Origin: JACMLD01 sp963705285
Lineage (GTDB): Bacteria > Bacteroidota > Bacteroidia > Chitinophagales > Chitinophagaceae
DNA length: 64,000 bases
NCBI GenBank assembly: GCA_963705285.1
Contig: OY970066.1
Location: forward strand, 4,960,001 to 5,024,000
Reading direction: 5' to 3'
A program made the position numbers and the translations under genes. Within the stretch, counting starts at the first letter, position 1. Each line of letters starts with the position of its first letter. Positions 24,667-34,375 of this stretch are shown here, piece after piece. The notes beneath the pieces are model-generated. The model was not told where the DNA came from. It searched no databases and saw only the letters and a list, made by a program, of their open reading frames with translations.

Positions 24667-25956
24667 ATGACGCCTTATATATTGTATTCAGACGGAAAGG
24701 GAAATATATTTGAAGACACCAGTTTGTATGCCACCGGGCGCAGCGGCTGGGATGCCTACCCCATTGACCCCTCAGAATGGATTGAATTACCCAAGGGAGG
24801 ATCGCTGTATGAATTGCCCGGCCGTCGCGGCATTGGCATCGATGTAGAAACGGGTGATATGCGCCTTTGCGAAAAAGGCTGGGCAGTGGCAGCATTTATA
24901 CCGCCAGCACATACCGGCCTTTACATAGCGGCGTATGAAACCGCGCCCGATGCGCCTACCCTCCCGCTTTTTTGCTATACTGCTGCGGGTTGGTACAACG
25001 ATGGATTTTATGTACCCGCCGTGCGCATTGAACAGGATATACGGCAGGAATCAGCCGGGTATGATACAGCAAAAATTGTTTCGGGCACCGCTCATCTGCT
25101 GGAATCATATCCCCACAACAGGCTGGTTCAGCACCTTATGCAGAATTGTTGTCTTACGTATAATTGCCCGGCGGCAAGAAATTTATCCCTCGCCAGGTGG
25201 GAATGTCCGGTACCTACTTCTCCTGCCTGTAATGCCAACTGTATTGGTTGTATTTCTTTTCAGCCACAGGAAGAAACCATTCCTTCCACGCAGGACCGGC
25301 TCACCTTCAAACCAAGTGCAGAAGAAATTGTGGAGTTTACCGTACCGCACCTGGCAGCAGCGCCCTACCCCATTGTGTCATTCGGGCAAGGCTGCGAAGG
25401 CGAGCCATTATTAATGTGGGAAACCATCCGCGCCTCAATTGTTGAAATGCGCAAACACACCAACCGTGGCAGCATCAATATCAATACCAATGGCTCCAAG
25501 CCAGATGCAGTAAAAGCATTGTGTGAAGCAGGGCTTAACAGCATACGCGTGAGCACCAACTCTGCGCGCAAGCATATCTATGAGGCATACTACCGCCCAA
25601 ACAATTACAGCTTTGAGGACATTGTGGAAAGCCTGAAAGTAATGCGCCATTATGGTGGATGGAGCAGCATCAATTATTTTGTTTTTCCAGGCATGACAGA
25701 CAGCATTGAAGAATATGAAGCCCTCAGAAAACTCATCAGCGAAACAGGGCTGAGCATGATACAGTGGCGCAATTTCAATATAGACCCCGATTGGTACCTG
25801 GGTAAAATTGGTGTTACCGATACCGGCGAATGCATGGGCATCAAACAGCTGCAGGAACTGATTCATGAAGAATTTCCGGATGTAAAGTATGGCTATTTCA
25901 ATCCGCCCATGGAACGTATGAAAGGCAATTTTGAAATGGACTATGCGCATTTATAA
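24667..25956 (+). CDS. Radical SAM protein
   Basis: 429 aa. The iron-sulfur triad C188-xxx-C192-xx-C195 (CNANCIGC) marks a radical SAM enzyme. It is followed by a GQGCEGEPL glycine-rich SAM-binding segment, INTNGSKPDAVKAL and SINYFVFPGM strands typical of the partial TIM barrel. About 185 residues precede the core, including a lone CCLTYNC cluster near residue 161 that may bind an additional cofactor. No C-terminal SPASM cysteines are visible. Substrate unknown. Neighbours give no pathway clue. Flanked on both sides by heptamer islands. Confidence 0.85.
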   Translation: MTPYILYSDGKGNIFEDTSLYATGRSGWDAYPIDPSEWIELPKGGSLYELPGRRGIGIDVETGDMRLCEKGWAVAAFIPPAHTGLYIAAYETAPDAPTLPLFCYTAAGWYNDGFYVPAVRIEQDIRQESAGYDTAKIVSGTAHLLESYPHNRLVQHLMQNCCLTYNCPAARNLSLARWECPVPTSPACNANCIGCISFQPQEETIPSTQDRLTFKPSAEEIVEFTVPHLAAAPYPIVSFGQGCEGEPLLMWETIRASIVEMRKHTNRGSININTNGSKPDAVKALCEAGLNSIRVSTNSARKHIYEAYYRPNNYSFEDIVESLKVMRHYGGWSSINYFVFPGMTDSIEEYEALRKLISETGLSMIQWRNFNIDPDWYLGKIGVTDTGECMGIKQLQELIHEEFPDVKYGYFNPPMERMKGNFEMDYAHL

Positions 25957-26075
25957 ATCAATTAAAAATTAATAATTAAGAATTAAAAATTGAAGCGCTG
26001 AGCCAGGCATTTCTGGCGCAGTTAGCAACATTGACGAATTATTAATTGTTAATTGTTAATTATTAATTACAATTA
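25954..26075 (+). repeat. AATTAAA heptamer island
   Basis: TTATAAATCAATTAAAAATTAATAATTAAG continues from the radical SAM stop codon. After a centre with a GCCAG/CTGGC hairpin comes the inverted word (AATTGTTAATTGTTAATTA). The second arm ends where the EamA reading frame opens. Confidence 0.85.
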
Positions 26076-26119
26076 TCTCAGACTCAAAAAAGCATATTGC
26101 CCAGGGAACTGCGCTTGCA

Positions 26120-26995
26120 TTGCTAACAGTAGTTATCTGGTCAGGTAATTATGTGGTGGCAAAAGGCATTTCCAAACAGATACCGGCGGTAAGCCTTGCA
26201 TTTTACCGGTGGTCGCTGGCCTCGGTGTGTCTTATGCCGTTTGCTATTGCTGCATGCATCCGGCAAAAAGAATTGATACTCGCCCATAAAAATTATATTT
26301 TCTGGACTGCGCTCACCGGCATTACCATGTTCAATACATTTATTTACCTGGGTGGCCACCACACGTCCGCCATCAACCTGGCATTGATTGGCACCACCGC
26401 AGCGCCCGTTTTTGTTACCGCCATGGGCGCCTGGTTTTTGAAAGAAAAAATAAGCACCTACCGTATAACGGGCATGGTTATCTGCATTATTGGCATTCTC
26501 TACCTGCTTAGCCAGGGCAGTTTTCAGCAACTCGCAAAATTTCGTTTTGGTAAAGGCGATGTGCTCGTATTTATCAGTGCGTTTGCATTTGCCATATATA
26601 ATACATTGGTCAAAAAAAAACCAGCAGCAATTTCACCCATCGTTTTTTTGTGTACCATTTTCGTGTTGGGTACCTTGTTGCTCCTACCTTTCTATCTGGT
26701 TGAGATAAGCCATGCGCCTGCAGTTGCATGGAATGGCAACATGCTACTTATCATTCTCTACCTTGGCATTGGCAATTCTATCATCGGCTTTTTTTGCTGG
26801 AATGCCGCCATCAAAAAACTGGGTTCGTCTGCAACTGCTTTGTTTGCCAATCTAATTCCGGTTTTCAGCACGGCAGAAGCCGTTATCTTTTTGGGGGAAG
26901 CTTTTACCGATATTCATTTAATCAGCGGGCTGCTGGTAATTGGGGGATTGATCATTGCTAACATCACTGCCGCCAGTACCAAACCAACAGCATGA
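26120..26995 (+). CDS. EamA/DMT-family drug/metabolite transporter
   Basis: Ten hydrophobic segments with two EamA repeats (about residues 1-135 and 150-285). The first begins LTVVIWSGNYVVAKGISKQIP and the second GKGDVLVFISAFAFAIYNTLVKK. Substrate unknown. The only standard start is TTG at 26120, which cuts into the first TM segment. Upstream the frame stays open to 26060 and reads SDSKKHIAQGTALALL with no ATG, GTG or TTG before it, so translation may begin at ATT/ATC near 26072-26075. The stop overlaps the next ATG (ATGA), so it is coupled to the TauE-like gene. Confidence 0.82.
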   Translation: MLTVVIWSGNYVVAKGISKQIPAVSLAFYRWSLASVCLMPFAIAACIRQKELILAHKNYIFWTALTGITMFNTFIYLGGHHTSAINLALIGTTAAPVFVTAMGAWFLKEKISTYRITGMVICIIGILYLLSQGSFQQLAKFRFGKGDVLVFISAFAFAIYNTLVKKKPAAISPIVFLCTIFVLGTLLLLPFYLVEISHAPAVAWNGNMLLIILYLGIGNSIIGFFCWNAAIKKLGSSATALFANLIPVFSTAEAVIFLGEAFTDIHLISGLLVIGGLIIANITAASTKPTA

Positions 26996-27759
26996 CAACT
27001 GAACTGATTTTACTTTGTACAGCAGCGTTTACGGCAGGGTTTGTTGATGCAATTGTGGGTGGCGGCGGGCTAATACAAACACCCAGCGGATTAATATTAT
27101 TACCGCAATATCCTGTGGCTACGGTTATAGGCACACTGAAAATACCTGCTTTTACGGGAACCTTTTTTGCAGCAGCGCAATATGCCAAACGCGTTTCCTT
27201 TAATTACAAGCAACTGGTGCTAATGATGTGCATTGCCGGCAGCGCTGCATTTGGTGGTTCCAGGTTATTAACGATAGTTAGCAACCAGTTTATGAAACCG
27301 CTGCTGCTGGTGGTATTGATAGCCGTAGCCGTGTATACTTACGCCAATAAAAATTTCGGCAACCATACAGAAAAAATGCATTCATCAAAAAGGCAATGGT
27401 GGTATGCCGCAGGCATCAGTCTGGTTATTGGTTTTTACGATGGCTTTATTGGGCCAGGTGCCGGTAGTTTTCTGGTACTTGCATTTATCACTTTTTTGGG
27501 CTTTGATTTTTTACGTGCCAGTGCACATGCCAAATTTGTAAACCTGGCCACTAATATGGGGTCAATTATTTTCTTTGCCGCCAGTGGAAAAATAGTGTAT
27601 ACCATTGCGTTGCCCATGGCCGTTTGCAATGGTGTAGGTGGTATACTGGGTGCACGGCTGGCTTTGCTGAAAGGCAATTCTTTTATCAGGATATTATTCC
27701 TCGCTGTTGTAACGTTAACCATTATACGCTTTGCGTACGACGTATTTAATAGTTTTTAG
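26992..27759 (+). CDS. TauE/SafE (TSUP) family anion exporter
   Basis: 255 aa, about eight TM segments in two related halves. AGFVDAIVGGGGLIQTP (about residues 14-30) is the family's N-terminal signature, and YDGFIGPGAGSFLVLAFI (about 149) is the second-half counterpart. The family exports sulfite, sulfonates or other small organic anions. Translationally coupled to the EamA gene by a 4-bp ATGA overlap. The C-terminal VFNSF and the stop run into TAGTTTTTAGTTTTTAG repeats. Confidence 0.88.
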   Translation: MTTELILLCTAAFTAGFVDAIVGGGGLIQTPSGLILLPQYPVATVIGTLKIPAFTGTFFAAAQYAKRVSFNYKQLVLMMCIAGSAAFGGSRLLTIVSNQFMKPLLLVVLIAVAVYTYANKNFGNHTEKMHSSKRQWWYAAGISLVIGFYDGFIGPGAGSFLVLAFITFLGFDFLRASAHAKFVNLATNMGSIIFFAASGKIVYTIALPMAVCNGVGGILGARLALLKGNSFIRILFLAVVTLTIIRFAYDVFNSF

Positions 27760-27828
27760 TTTTTAGTTCCGAAGTTCAGAAAGTTCGGAGTTCGGAGTTC
27801 GGTGACAACTATTTTCCGTTTACCGATT
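27757..27828 (+). repeat. TAGTTTT and AGTTCGG arrays
   Basis: ATAGTTTTTAGTTTTTAGTTCC starts in the stop codon of the TauE-like gene and grades into AGTTCGGAGTTCGGAGTTCG heptamers. Similar words occur after the stops at 23673 and 34277. Confidence 0.75.
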
Positions 27829-28330
27829 TACAAAGTCTCTGACTTTGTACCACCTATGTTCCACGAGCCTCCGGCTCGGATTTTTTAAAAACGGGTCACA
27901 GACCCGGAACATAAATTATACAAAGTCAGAGACTTTGTATAGCGTCGTTCGTTTGCTTCGAAGCGTGCCTACCAACCAACTTATACCATTAAAGTTTATC
28001 ACTCGGCAAAAGAACTTATTACTTGCAACTTATCTTTTCGCGAAAGAACTCAACACTTACAACTTAACACTTACGCTGGCTGTACAAAGTCTCCAGACTT
28101 TGTACCAACTATGTTCTCTCGAGCCTCCGGCTCGGATTTTTTAAAAACGGGTCACAGACCCGGAACATAAATTATACAAAGTCAGAGACTTTGTATAGCG
28201 CAATTCGTTTGCTTCCAAGCGTGCCTACCAACCAACTTATACCATTAAAGTTTATCACTCGGCAAAAGAACTTATTACTTGCAACTTATCTTTTCGCGAA
28301 AGAACTCAACACTTACAACTTAACACTTAC
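27829..28330. repeat. Two direct copies of a 246-248-bp four-hairpin element
   Basis: Copy 1 (27829-28074) and copy 2 (28083-28330) are nearly identical, with a 254-bp period. Each has four tight inverted repeats with loops of about 3-4 nt: TACAAAGTC-TCT-GACTTTGTA, GAGCC-TCC-GGCTC, CGGGTC-ACA-GACCCG and TATACAAAGTC-AGA-GACTTTGTATA. Each copy ends in ACTTACAACTTAACACTTAC words. The second copy ends next to the PorP/SprF stop (minus strand). Open frames here are repeat artefacts. Confidence 0.88.
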
Positions 28331-28337
28331 AACAAAT

Positions 28338-29360
28338 TTACCACACATTCCGCGGGCACCAATCACCATATTTATTGCCCAGTAAAAAGCCCAGCACAAT
28401 TTCATGCGTGCCTTTGGTAACGGCATTTAACTGGGAGGTGGTATAATCGTAAGAGTAGCTAACATTAAACGTGTTGGATACATTCAGTCCCAGCATTCCA
28501 TTAAAGCCGTCTTTGAGTCTATAACCTGCTCCCACCCATAACAAATCGCGGTACTGGAATTTTGTATTCACATCAAACTGCACGGGTGTAGGCTGCACAT
28601 ATTTGAGCATAATGCTGGGCGTCATAGATATATCATCATCTATAAAAAAACGATAGCCGGCAGTGGCAAAAAGATGCGGCACCAATTTACCCTGCTGTTG
28701 CTGCAGTTTGTTATCGGAGAAATAAATCGACTGCGAAATAATTTGCTGGGCCGATATGCCTACAAAATAGTCAGCAGAATACACCCACACACCCGCCCCG
28801 AAATCTGGTGTAAGCCTGTTTATTTCACCAGATGTGTACACGGCCGGGTCAACCGGATTGGCAGTACCAAAATCCAGTTTATTGCGGTTGAGTGAAATAT
28901 TTCTCACGCCGGCTTCAAAGCCGGCTGCAATACTAGTTTGTGCGCCAATACCTATGTGGTAAGCATAGCTTACATACCCGGCAAAGCGGTTTAGCGGACC
29001 GGTTCTGTCGTTTATAATTTTGAGGCCGATGCCATGGTGTGGTTTGGCTGCTTCATAGTCTTGCCAGAAATTGCGGCCCCGTGGATTTTCATCGGGTGTA
29101 CGAAATGAGGTAGCGGTGGTACGGTCGTCTTTTTTGCCCAACGGCGTATGAATGGTGAGGTAGGTGGTTACCGGCGCATCCTGCAGGCCCACCCATTGGT
29201 GGCGGTGGCTCAGTTTAATATCCGTATAATTTTCAATACCGGTAAGCGCGGGATTCAGTATGTAGTTATTGATCAGGTACTGGGTGTATTGTGGTTGCTG
29301 CTGCCCCACCGCTTTGGCAAACACGATTGCCGCACACAATATCATAAAAAACCTTTTCAT
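28338..29360 (-). CDS. PorP/SprF-family T9SS outer-membrane protein
   Basis: 340 aa. Signal peptide MKRFFMILCAAIVFAKAVGQ, then the family opening QQPQYTQYLINNYILNPALTGIENY. The rest is amphipathic beta-strand pattern ending with FLLGNKYGDWCPRNVW, consistent with a small outer-membrane beta-barrel. PorP/SprF proteins are needed to secrete or anchor type-B cargo of the type IX secretion system. The gene directly upstream, 20 bp away on the same strand, encodes such a cargo, so the two form a classic cargo-anchor pair. Confidence 0.92.
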   Translation of the reverse strand: MKRFFMILCAAIVFAKAVGQQQPQYTQYLINNYILNPALTGIENYTDIKLSHRHQWVGLQDAPVTTYLTIHTPLGKKDDRTTATSFRTPDENPRGRNFWQDYEAAKPHHGIGLKIINDRTGPLNRFAGYVSYAYHIGIGAQTSIAAGFEAGVRNISLNRNKLDFGTANPVDPAVYTSGEINRLTPDFGAGVWVYSADYFVGISAQQIISQSIYFSDNKLQQQQGKLVPHLFATAGYRFFIDDDISMTPSIMLKYVQPTPVQFDVNTKFQYRDLLWVGAGYRLKDGFNGMLGLNVSNTFNVSYSYDYTTSQLNAVTKGTHEIVLGFLLGNKYGDWCPRNVW

Positions 29361-29379
29361 CGGCGAGCTCTTTTGGTGG

Positions 29380-32300
29380 TTATCTGATTATTGTTATTGA
29401 ACCATTTTCCTGCGCACGGCCATTTTTTGGTTGAATGATCCAGTAATAGGTTCCTACCGGTAATGGCTGACCGTTTATTTTTCCATCCCATGGTTTTGCA
29501 TATCCGGTAGAATGAAATACCTGCTGGCCATACCGGTTAAATACATCCACGGTACAACCGGGGTATGAGTCGAGGTATTGGATCATCCATACATCGTTTA
29601 TACCATCCCCATTGGGCGAAAATGCATTCGGCACTTTTATCTTCTTCAAAACTTTTACCAGAACGTCATCGGTAGCCCGGCAGCCATTTGCCGAAGATAC
29701 CAGTAAAGAATAAGTAATATCGCGCGGCGTGGTAACTTTGGGCGAAACAATGGTGGCATTGTCAAGAAAATCTGACGGTGTCCATGAAATCGTTAATCCA
29801 TCGCCACTTGCTTTTCCGTCTAGCGTAATAAAACTTCCTTCCAACAAAAACTTATCTGCGCCGGCTGTAATGACTGGTGTGGGGTACACCACGATGGCTT
29901 TTGTTGCAGCGGCCGAACAACCGTTGTCTGCAGTTACCGTATATGTTATTGAATCAATACCGGCACCGGCTTTTGCGGGATTGAACAATCCATCTGCAGC
30001 AATGCCTTTTCCTGAATACACACCAGGCGCATTAAACACAGAAATATCTTTTGCAGCACTAATAGTAAACGGCGTTACTTCTTCGCAAACAGCCGCCATG
30101 GCATCAAACTTTACCTGTGGCGTGGCAAGAAGGGTAACATTAATTACTGATTGACTTACGCAACTAATGCCAGAATACACAACATATCTTACCTGGTATG
30201 TTTTGGTGGCCGGTGTCACAAAAGCAGGGTAAAGATGTGTATACGTCTTTCCTTTTGGCGGAAAGCTGTCCACTGTTTTTACCAACGGATCGCCGGCATA
30301 GTCCCAATAAATTTCTGTTCGTATAATTCTGCCAAAGTCTACCGTGGACGCATCTTTAATTTCCAGGGCCTGGTTGCTGCACAGCGCACCGGTATTTGCA
30401 ACAGTAAAACCGGCCACTGGCACCGCGCCATTCACGGTAAATTTTCTGGTGGTGTCTTTTGCACAGCCGTCTTTACTGGTAACGGTAAGTTTTACATCAA
30501 ACACCCCGGCCGCAGTATAACTTCCTTTGCCATTTTGCTGGTTGCTGGTAACGCCATTGCCAAAATCCCATAAGTAGGTGAAAGCAATTTCGCTGTTGTC
30601 TGCAATATAACTGCTGTCATAAAACTGCGCAACAGGGTCGCTCAAACAAATATCAGGTGGACTAAAATTAGCCACCGGCAAAACATTTACACTTACCGGA
30701 AAAGTATATACGGCACTTTTGCAACCGCTGCCCAGTTCTACCTGCAGGGTGGCATTGTATACACCGGTTGCAGTATAAGCGTGCTGCAACGGATTATTGT
30801 TTGTGGCAGTCAACGGCGGCGTATTGTCGCCAAAATTCCAATACCATTTTACAATCGTGGCTCCTCCTGTAGCGGTTGACTGGTCATTAAATGTAACCGG
30901 CTTGTTCAGGCAGGCGGCAGCGGCGAGTGAAAATGCAGCGTTGGGCGGTTGAAATACCGATATTGTTTTTGGTATGGTATCAGACAGGCAGCCGATATCT
31001 GTTATTACCGCAAAGTTCACCGTGTACGTACCGCCGGCAGTATAAGTATGGCTTGGTTTGGCAGAGTCAGCCAACTGTCCATCGCCAAAATTCCACATGT
31101 ATTTGATAATCTGGCGGCCGTTGCCATCTGTAATATCAGTAAACAATACCGGGTCTGTAATGCAGCCGTTGTTGCTGTAAGTAAAAAAGAGTTTGGGTTT
31201 ATCATAAATCTGCAGATCATAATTTACTTCCTGTTCTCCGCTGCAACCGTCGCTAGTGGGGTTGGTGGCAACTACTTTAATGGGATACGTACCGGTTGCC
31301 GGAACCGTGTACAGCTTATTTATTTTATACCGGTACAAGGTTCTTCCGTTCACCACCCAGGTAGAATCATATACCGGCGCGGCAATGGTGGTATCTGCAA
31401 TACCGAACGCATGGAGTGCTGCATCGAACACCCATTTAACCTGTGTGGGTTGGTAAGGAAACGTCATGGAAAATTTTAACGGAGAATTTTTACAGCCTGC
31501 CGGAAAATTTATGGTAGCATACTGGTTGTCTATGCTTACATATTGATACAGGTCTTTGAGGTTGGTGCCGGCAGAATAACCATATGATTCGGTGCCTGAA
31601 AAACCATAGGCAATAGCATTAAAGCCGGAGTCGCACACAATACGGTGCGTGCCGATGGACACAGTTGCCTGCGCATAAGCATAACCGGGGTCTTGCGGCA
31701 ATGGTATGAAAGTGGAACCAATGGATGCGCCGTCCAATTTTATGGAGCTGAGCGCCGCCGCAGTATTTTTTACTACAATATTGACGAAATGAAGATTTTG
31801 AGTGGCGTTGTTGATCAGCCGCATGGAAGTGAGCGTTACATCGCTGATGGTTTGTTCCACCGGGTTGAGGTAGATCATTTCAGGATCCCCATAGTTGGTA
31901 TTCTCACCGCAGGACTGCGTAGTGAAATACTGCGCCACCAGTATCGGTTCGTCAGACTCTATCAGGTTGGTGCCGGTACCCGAAAATTCATAATAAAAGT
32001 TATTGGTAAAGCTGGCCGCGGCGATGGCTGCACCGTTTAATCGTACATTGGCAAGGGCGGAGTTGGTACTAACGATGCGGTAGTAATTGCGTGGGCGGTT
32101 TTTGCTGGGAACGGTAATGTATTTTTTGCCCCAGGTAGACAATGGATACATCTGCTGAAAAAGGTTATCTGACGAAGTAACTGCAACATCGGTAGGGCCA
32201 CAACCTATACCAAGCCGCCCGCTGCCACAAAATACAGCTATGCGTTTGCATCCGGCACCGGTATTTACTGATTTTATGATGGAGCCCGTTAGGTCGGTGT

Positions 32301-32922
32301 TGGCGAGTACCTGGTATATTTCGCCTTTGTTAAGCACCTCGGTAAAAGGAACGCCGGCAAGCCGTCCGCCAGTTGTGAGCGCAGAAGGCGTAACCTCAAC
32401 AGTGGTATTATCTTCTGTGGCGGTAATAAAAAAGTAAGAGTAAGATGAGGCGCTCACGCCGGGCTGAGCAAGCTGGGTGAAATTAACTGAATAATATTCC
32501 CTGCCCAGTGTGGCAACCGGCAGACATAGCGTTGCGCCGGAAACAGAGGCATAATAGATGTGTGCATATACCACTACTCCTTTATCGGCCGTAACATGAA
32601 TACCCAGGTTTGATTTGCCCTCCATGTCTAATACGGCAGTATTAGGAATATCCACCGCCGTAATCTGAAAGGCGGTAATGGCTACGGTACTGGTAAAATT
32701 GATGCCTGCAATGGCTACCGTTGCGCTGGTGTTTACATCTGAAGTAATATACACCGTCATGCCCTGCCTTTTGCTGTTGTACATTTCCTGGTGGTTGCCA
32801 TAGCCGAGCCAGAATTCCCTGCCTTTATTGCTAAAGTCCTGCGCCTGCGTTGCAATGGCAGCAACCACCGCTAGCAGCATACACAACGCTCGCCTCAATG
32901 CAGTTGGTTTTAGTTTATACAA
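29380..32922 (-). CDS. T9SS type-B sorted PKD-domain surface protein
   Basis: About 1180 aa. I prefer the TTG at 32922 (MYKLKPTALRRA), which gives a normal signal peptide ending ATQAQ; a TTG at 32964 and an ATG at 32880 are alternatives. The N-terminal part (FSNKGREFWLGYGNHQ and GIHVTADKGVVVYAH) resembles the IgGFc-binding N-terminal region. At least three PKD-type repeats with YMWNFGDG, WYWNFGDN and YLWDFGNG lie at about residues 600-880. The C-terminus is the gliding motility-associated CHU_C domain: VPNAFSPNGDGINDVW, FNRYGQQVFHS, PVGTYYW. Secreted adhesin-like protein, paired with PorP/SprF downstream. Confidence 0.9.
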   Translation of the reverse strand: MYKLKPTALRRALCMLLAVVAAIATQAQDFSNKGREFWLGYGNHQEMYNSKRQGMTVYITSDVNTSATVAIAGINFTSTVAITAFQITAVDIPNTAVLDMEGKSNLGIHVTADKGVVVYAHIYYASVSGATLCLPVATLGREYYSVNFTQLAQPGVSASSYSYFFITATEDNTTVEVTPSALTTGGRLAGVPFTEVLNKGEIYQVLANTDLTGSIIKSVNTGAGCKRIAVFCGSGRLGIGCGPTDVAVTSSDNLFQQMYPLSTWGKKYITVPSKNRPRNYYRIVSTNSALANVRLNGAAIAAASFTNNFYYEFSGTGTNLIESDEPILVAQYFTTQSCGENTNYGDPEMIYLNPVEQTISDVTLTSMRLINNATQNLHFVNIVVKNTAAALSSIKLDGASIGSTFIPLPQDPGYAYAQATVSIGTHRIVCDSGFNAIAYGFSGTESYGYSAGTNLKDLYQYVSIDNQYATINFPAGCKNSPLKFSMTFPYQPTQVKWVFDAALHAFGIADTTIAAPVYDSTWVVNGRTLYRYKINKLYTVPATGTYPIKVVATNPTSDGCSGEQEVNYDLQIYDKPKLFFTYSNNGCITDPVLFTDITDGNGRQIIKYMWNFGDGQLADSAKPSHTYTAGGTYTVNFAVITDIGCLSDTIPKTISVFQPPNAAFSLAAAACLNKPVTFNDQSTATGGATIVKWYWNFGDNTPPLTATNNNPLQHAYTATGVYNATLQVELGSGCKSAVYTFPVSVNVLPVANFSPPDICLSDPVAQFYDSSYIADNSEIAFTYLWDFGNGVTSNQQNGKGSYTAAGVFDVKLTVTSKDGCAKDTTRKFTVNGAVPVAGFTVANTGALCSNQALEIKDASTVDFGRIIRTEIYWDYAGDPLVKTVDSFPPKGKTYTHLYPAFVTPATKTYQVRYVVYSGISCVSQSVINVTLLATPQVKFDAMAAVCEEVTPFTISAAKDISVFNAPGVYSGKGIAADGLFNPAKAGAGIDSITYTVTADNGCSAAATKAIVVYPTPVITAGADKFLLEGSFITLDGKASGDGLTISWTPSDFLDNATIVSPKVTTPRDITYSLLVSSANGCRATDDVLVKVLKKIKVPNAFSPNGDGINDVWMIQYLDSYPGCTVDVFNRYGQQVFHSTGYAKPWDGKINGQPLPVGTYYWIIQPKNGRAQENGSITIIR

Positions 32923-32964
32923 CGTGATAAAATAATAGGTGATGAACGCTTCCACGCCGGCCAA

Positions 32965-33812
32965 TTTTGCCGCTCATGTTTATACAGGATAGTGGAGTTT
33001 ATGGCAGCACATTCATTGATTGTGACTGCAACTTATAACATAGTGGTAATGAAAATTGATGGTGATGTATGGCCTTTGAAGGAATTGGGTGAGCTGCTTG
33101 TTAAAGAGGATGCTACAAAGATGTTCATTATTAATTGCTTTTACAAGCTTCTACCGCAAAATAGGTAAAGACCCATTTTATTGAGACGAAGCTGCATCGC
33201 CTGTTGACCAACCTTTTGGTACATAGAGCGGAATCAACCAGCTGTCACAAAGGCAGCAAGTGGTCCCACCCATCTTTATCAAATCATCGATTCAACATCC
33301 ACCACAAAATCCAGAATCCAGCCTCACGCACGACCCAAGTCGTCGCCAACTTTCTGGATACCGCTACCGCCAGGGGATGATGATTTCACGGTCGATGATT
33401 GAAAAGAGGGATTTATACAAAATTTAACCAGGCATCAAATTATAAATTTTCATCAACTCAAGTTTTCAGCAATTTTAAAATCAGTTGTAAATCATAAATA
33501 ATTAACAAAGAACCAATTATCAAAGTTATTGTTATATGCGTCATCAATCTCAGTAGCACTTGCTTCAAATTCCCTTAAATTGTCAAATTAGCTAATTATT
33601 TAGTGTATTTAAATTTCTATTTTATTTTTTATTTAGCTGAATAATAGTTAATTTTATACAATTTTTATACTACAAATACTAGCCAAAAAATATTAGTATT
33701 GCAAACTTCAGATTTTTGAGAATACCATTTTTTTTAGTAGGATAAATTGGCTAAAAAATTGGCCCTTTTTAGCAGCTTGATTTTTTGCTGCCATTTTTGA
33801 GTAACTAGCAGT
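32965..33812. other. 850-bp gap without a recognised gene
   Basis: No family-level match is seen on either strand. A 55-codon frame at 33001-33168 on the plus strand (MAAHSLIV..., ending LLPQNR) is the only small ORF of note, and it could be a gene or a remnant. The stretch 33170-33420 has short open segments with no motif. From 33420 to 33790 the DNA is very AT-rich, likely promoter and leader for the LEA-type lipoprotein gene. No tRNA or hairpin array was found. Confidence 0.4.
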
Positions 33813-34277
33813 ATGAAAATATTTGCAGTTGCCCTTCTCTCCCTTTTGGTTGCCGGTGTGTTGGTATTAACCAGTTGCAACCGCCCCCTGGCACCTGAGT
33901 ACCGAAGCATAGAAAATTTCAGGGTTAATAGTGTGGGTGTTGGACAGTCGGCCATTTCGGCAGACCTTAAATATTACAATCCCAATAATTTTACGTTGAA
34001 ACTGAAGTATGGAGAGACGGATGTTTACCTCAATAACCGGCTGCTGGGAAAGACAATTTTGGATACGCTCACGGTTATTCCTGCCCGGGATAGTTTTTTG
34101 ATACCGGTTTCAATGAAGGTGGATATGAAGCAGATTTACTCCAATGCGCTGGACATTTTACTCTCAAATGAGGTGACTATTAAACTGGATGGATTTGCCA
34201 AAATGGGCAAGGGTGGCATATTTTTCAACCTGCCAATCAAGTACGAGGGCAAGCAAAAAATTGATATCAATCTGTGA
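33813..34277 (+). CDS. LEA-2/WHy-type lipoprotein
   Basis: 154 aa. The lipoprotein signal ends LTSC with Cys near residue 21. The remainder has the LEA14/WHy beta-sandwich pattern: SIENFRVNSVGVGQSAISADLKYYNPNNF, where the YNPN motif is the family hallmark, then a strand-rich region ending LPIKYEGKQKIDINL. Such proteins are stress-related and of unclear biochemical function. It stands alone. Its stop is followed by TAGTTTTTAGTTTTTAG and a bidirectional terminator shared with the convergent HMA-domain gene. Confidence 0.8.
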   Translation: MKIFAVALLSLLVAGVLVLTSCNRPLAPEYRSIENFRVNSVGVGQSAISADLKYYNPNNFTLKLKYGETDVYLNNRLLGKTILDTLTVIPARDSFLIPVSMKVDMKQIYSNALDILLSNEVTIKLDGFAKMGKGGIFFNLPIKYEGKQKIDINL

Positions 34278-34296
34278 TAGTTTTTAGTTTTTAGTC
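34275..34296 (+). repeat. TAGTTTT heptamers after LEA gene stop
   Basis: TGATAGTTTTTAGTTTTTAG starts at the stop codon itself (TGA at 34275-34277). The heptamer carries TAG. Same word as at 27757. Confidence 0.7.
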
Positions 34297-34321
34297 CTGG
34301 CTTAAAGTGGGCAGAAAGCAT

Positions 34322-34350
34322 AAAAAAAGACGCTGAATCAGCGTCTTTAT
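34322..34350. terminator. Bidirectional terminator
   Basis: AAAGACGC-TGAATCA-GCGTCTTT is a palindromic stem with A and T tracts on both sides, between two convergent genes (stops at 34277 and 34376). It can act on both strands. Confidence 0.8.
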
Positions 34351-34375
34351 CATTTAGTTAAATTAATCAGTTTGA

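Noticed and set aside
27845..28385. Two similar small ORFs (99 and 64 codons)
   Set aside because: They fall inside the duplicated hairpin element and are identical in part because the DNA is duplicated.
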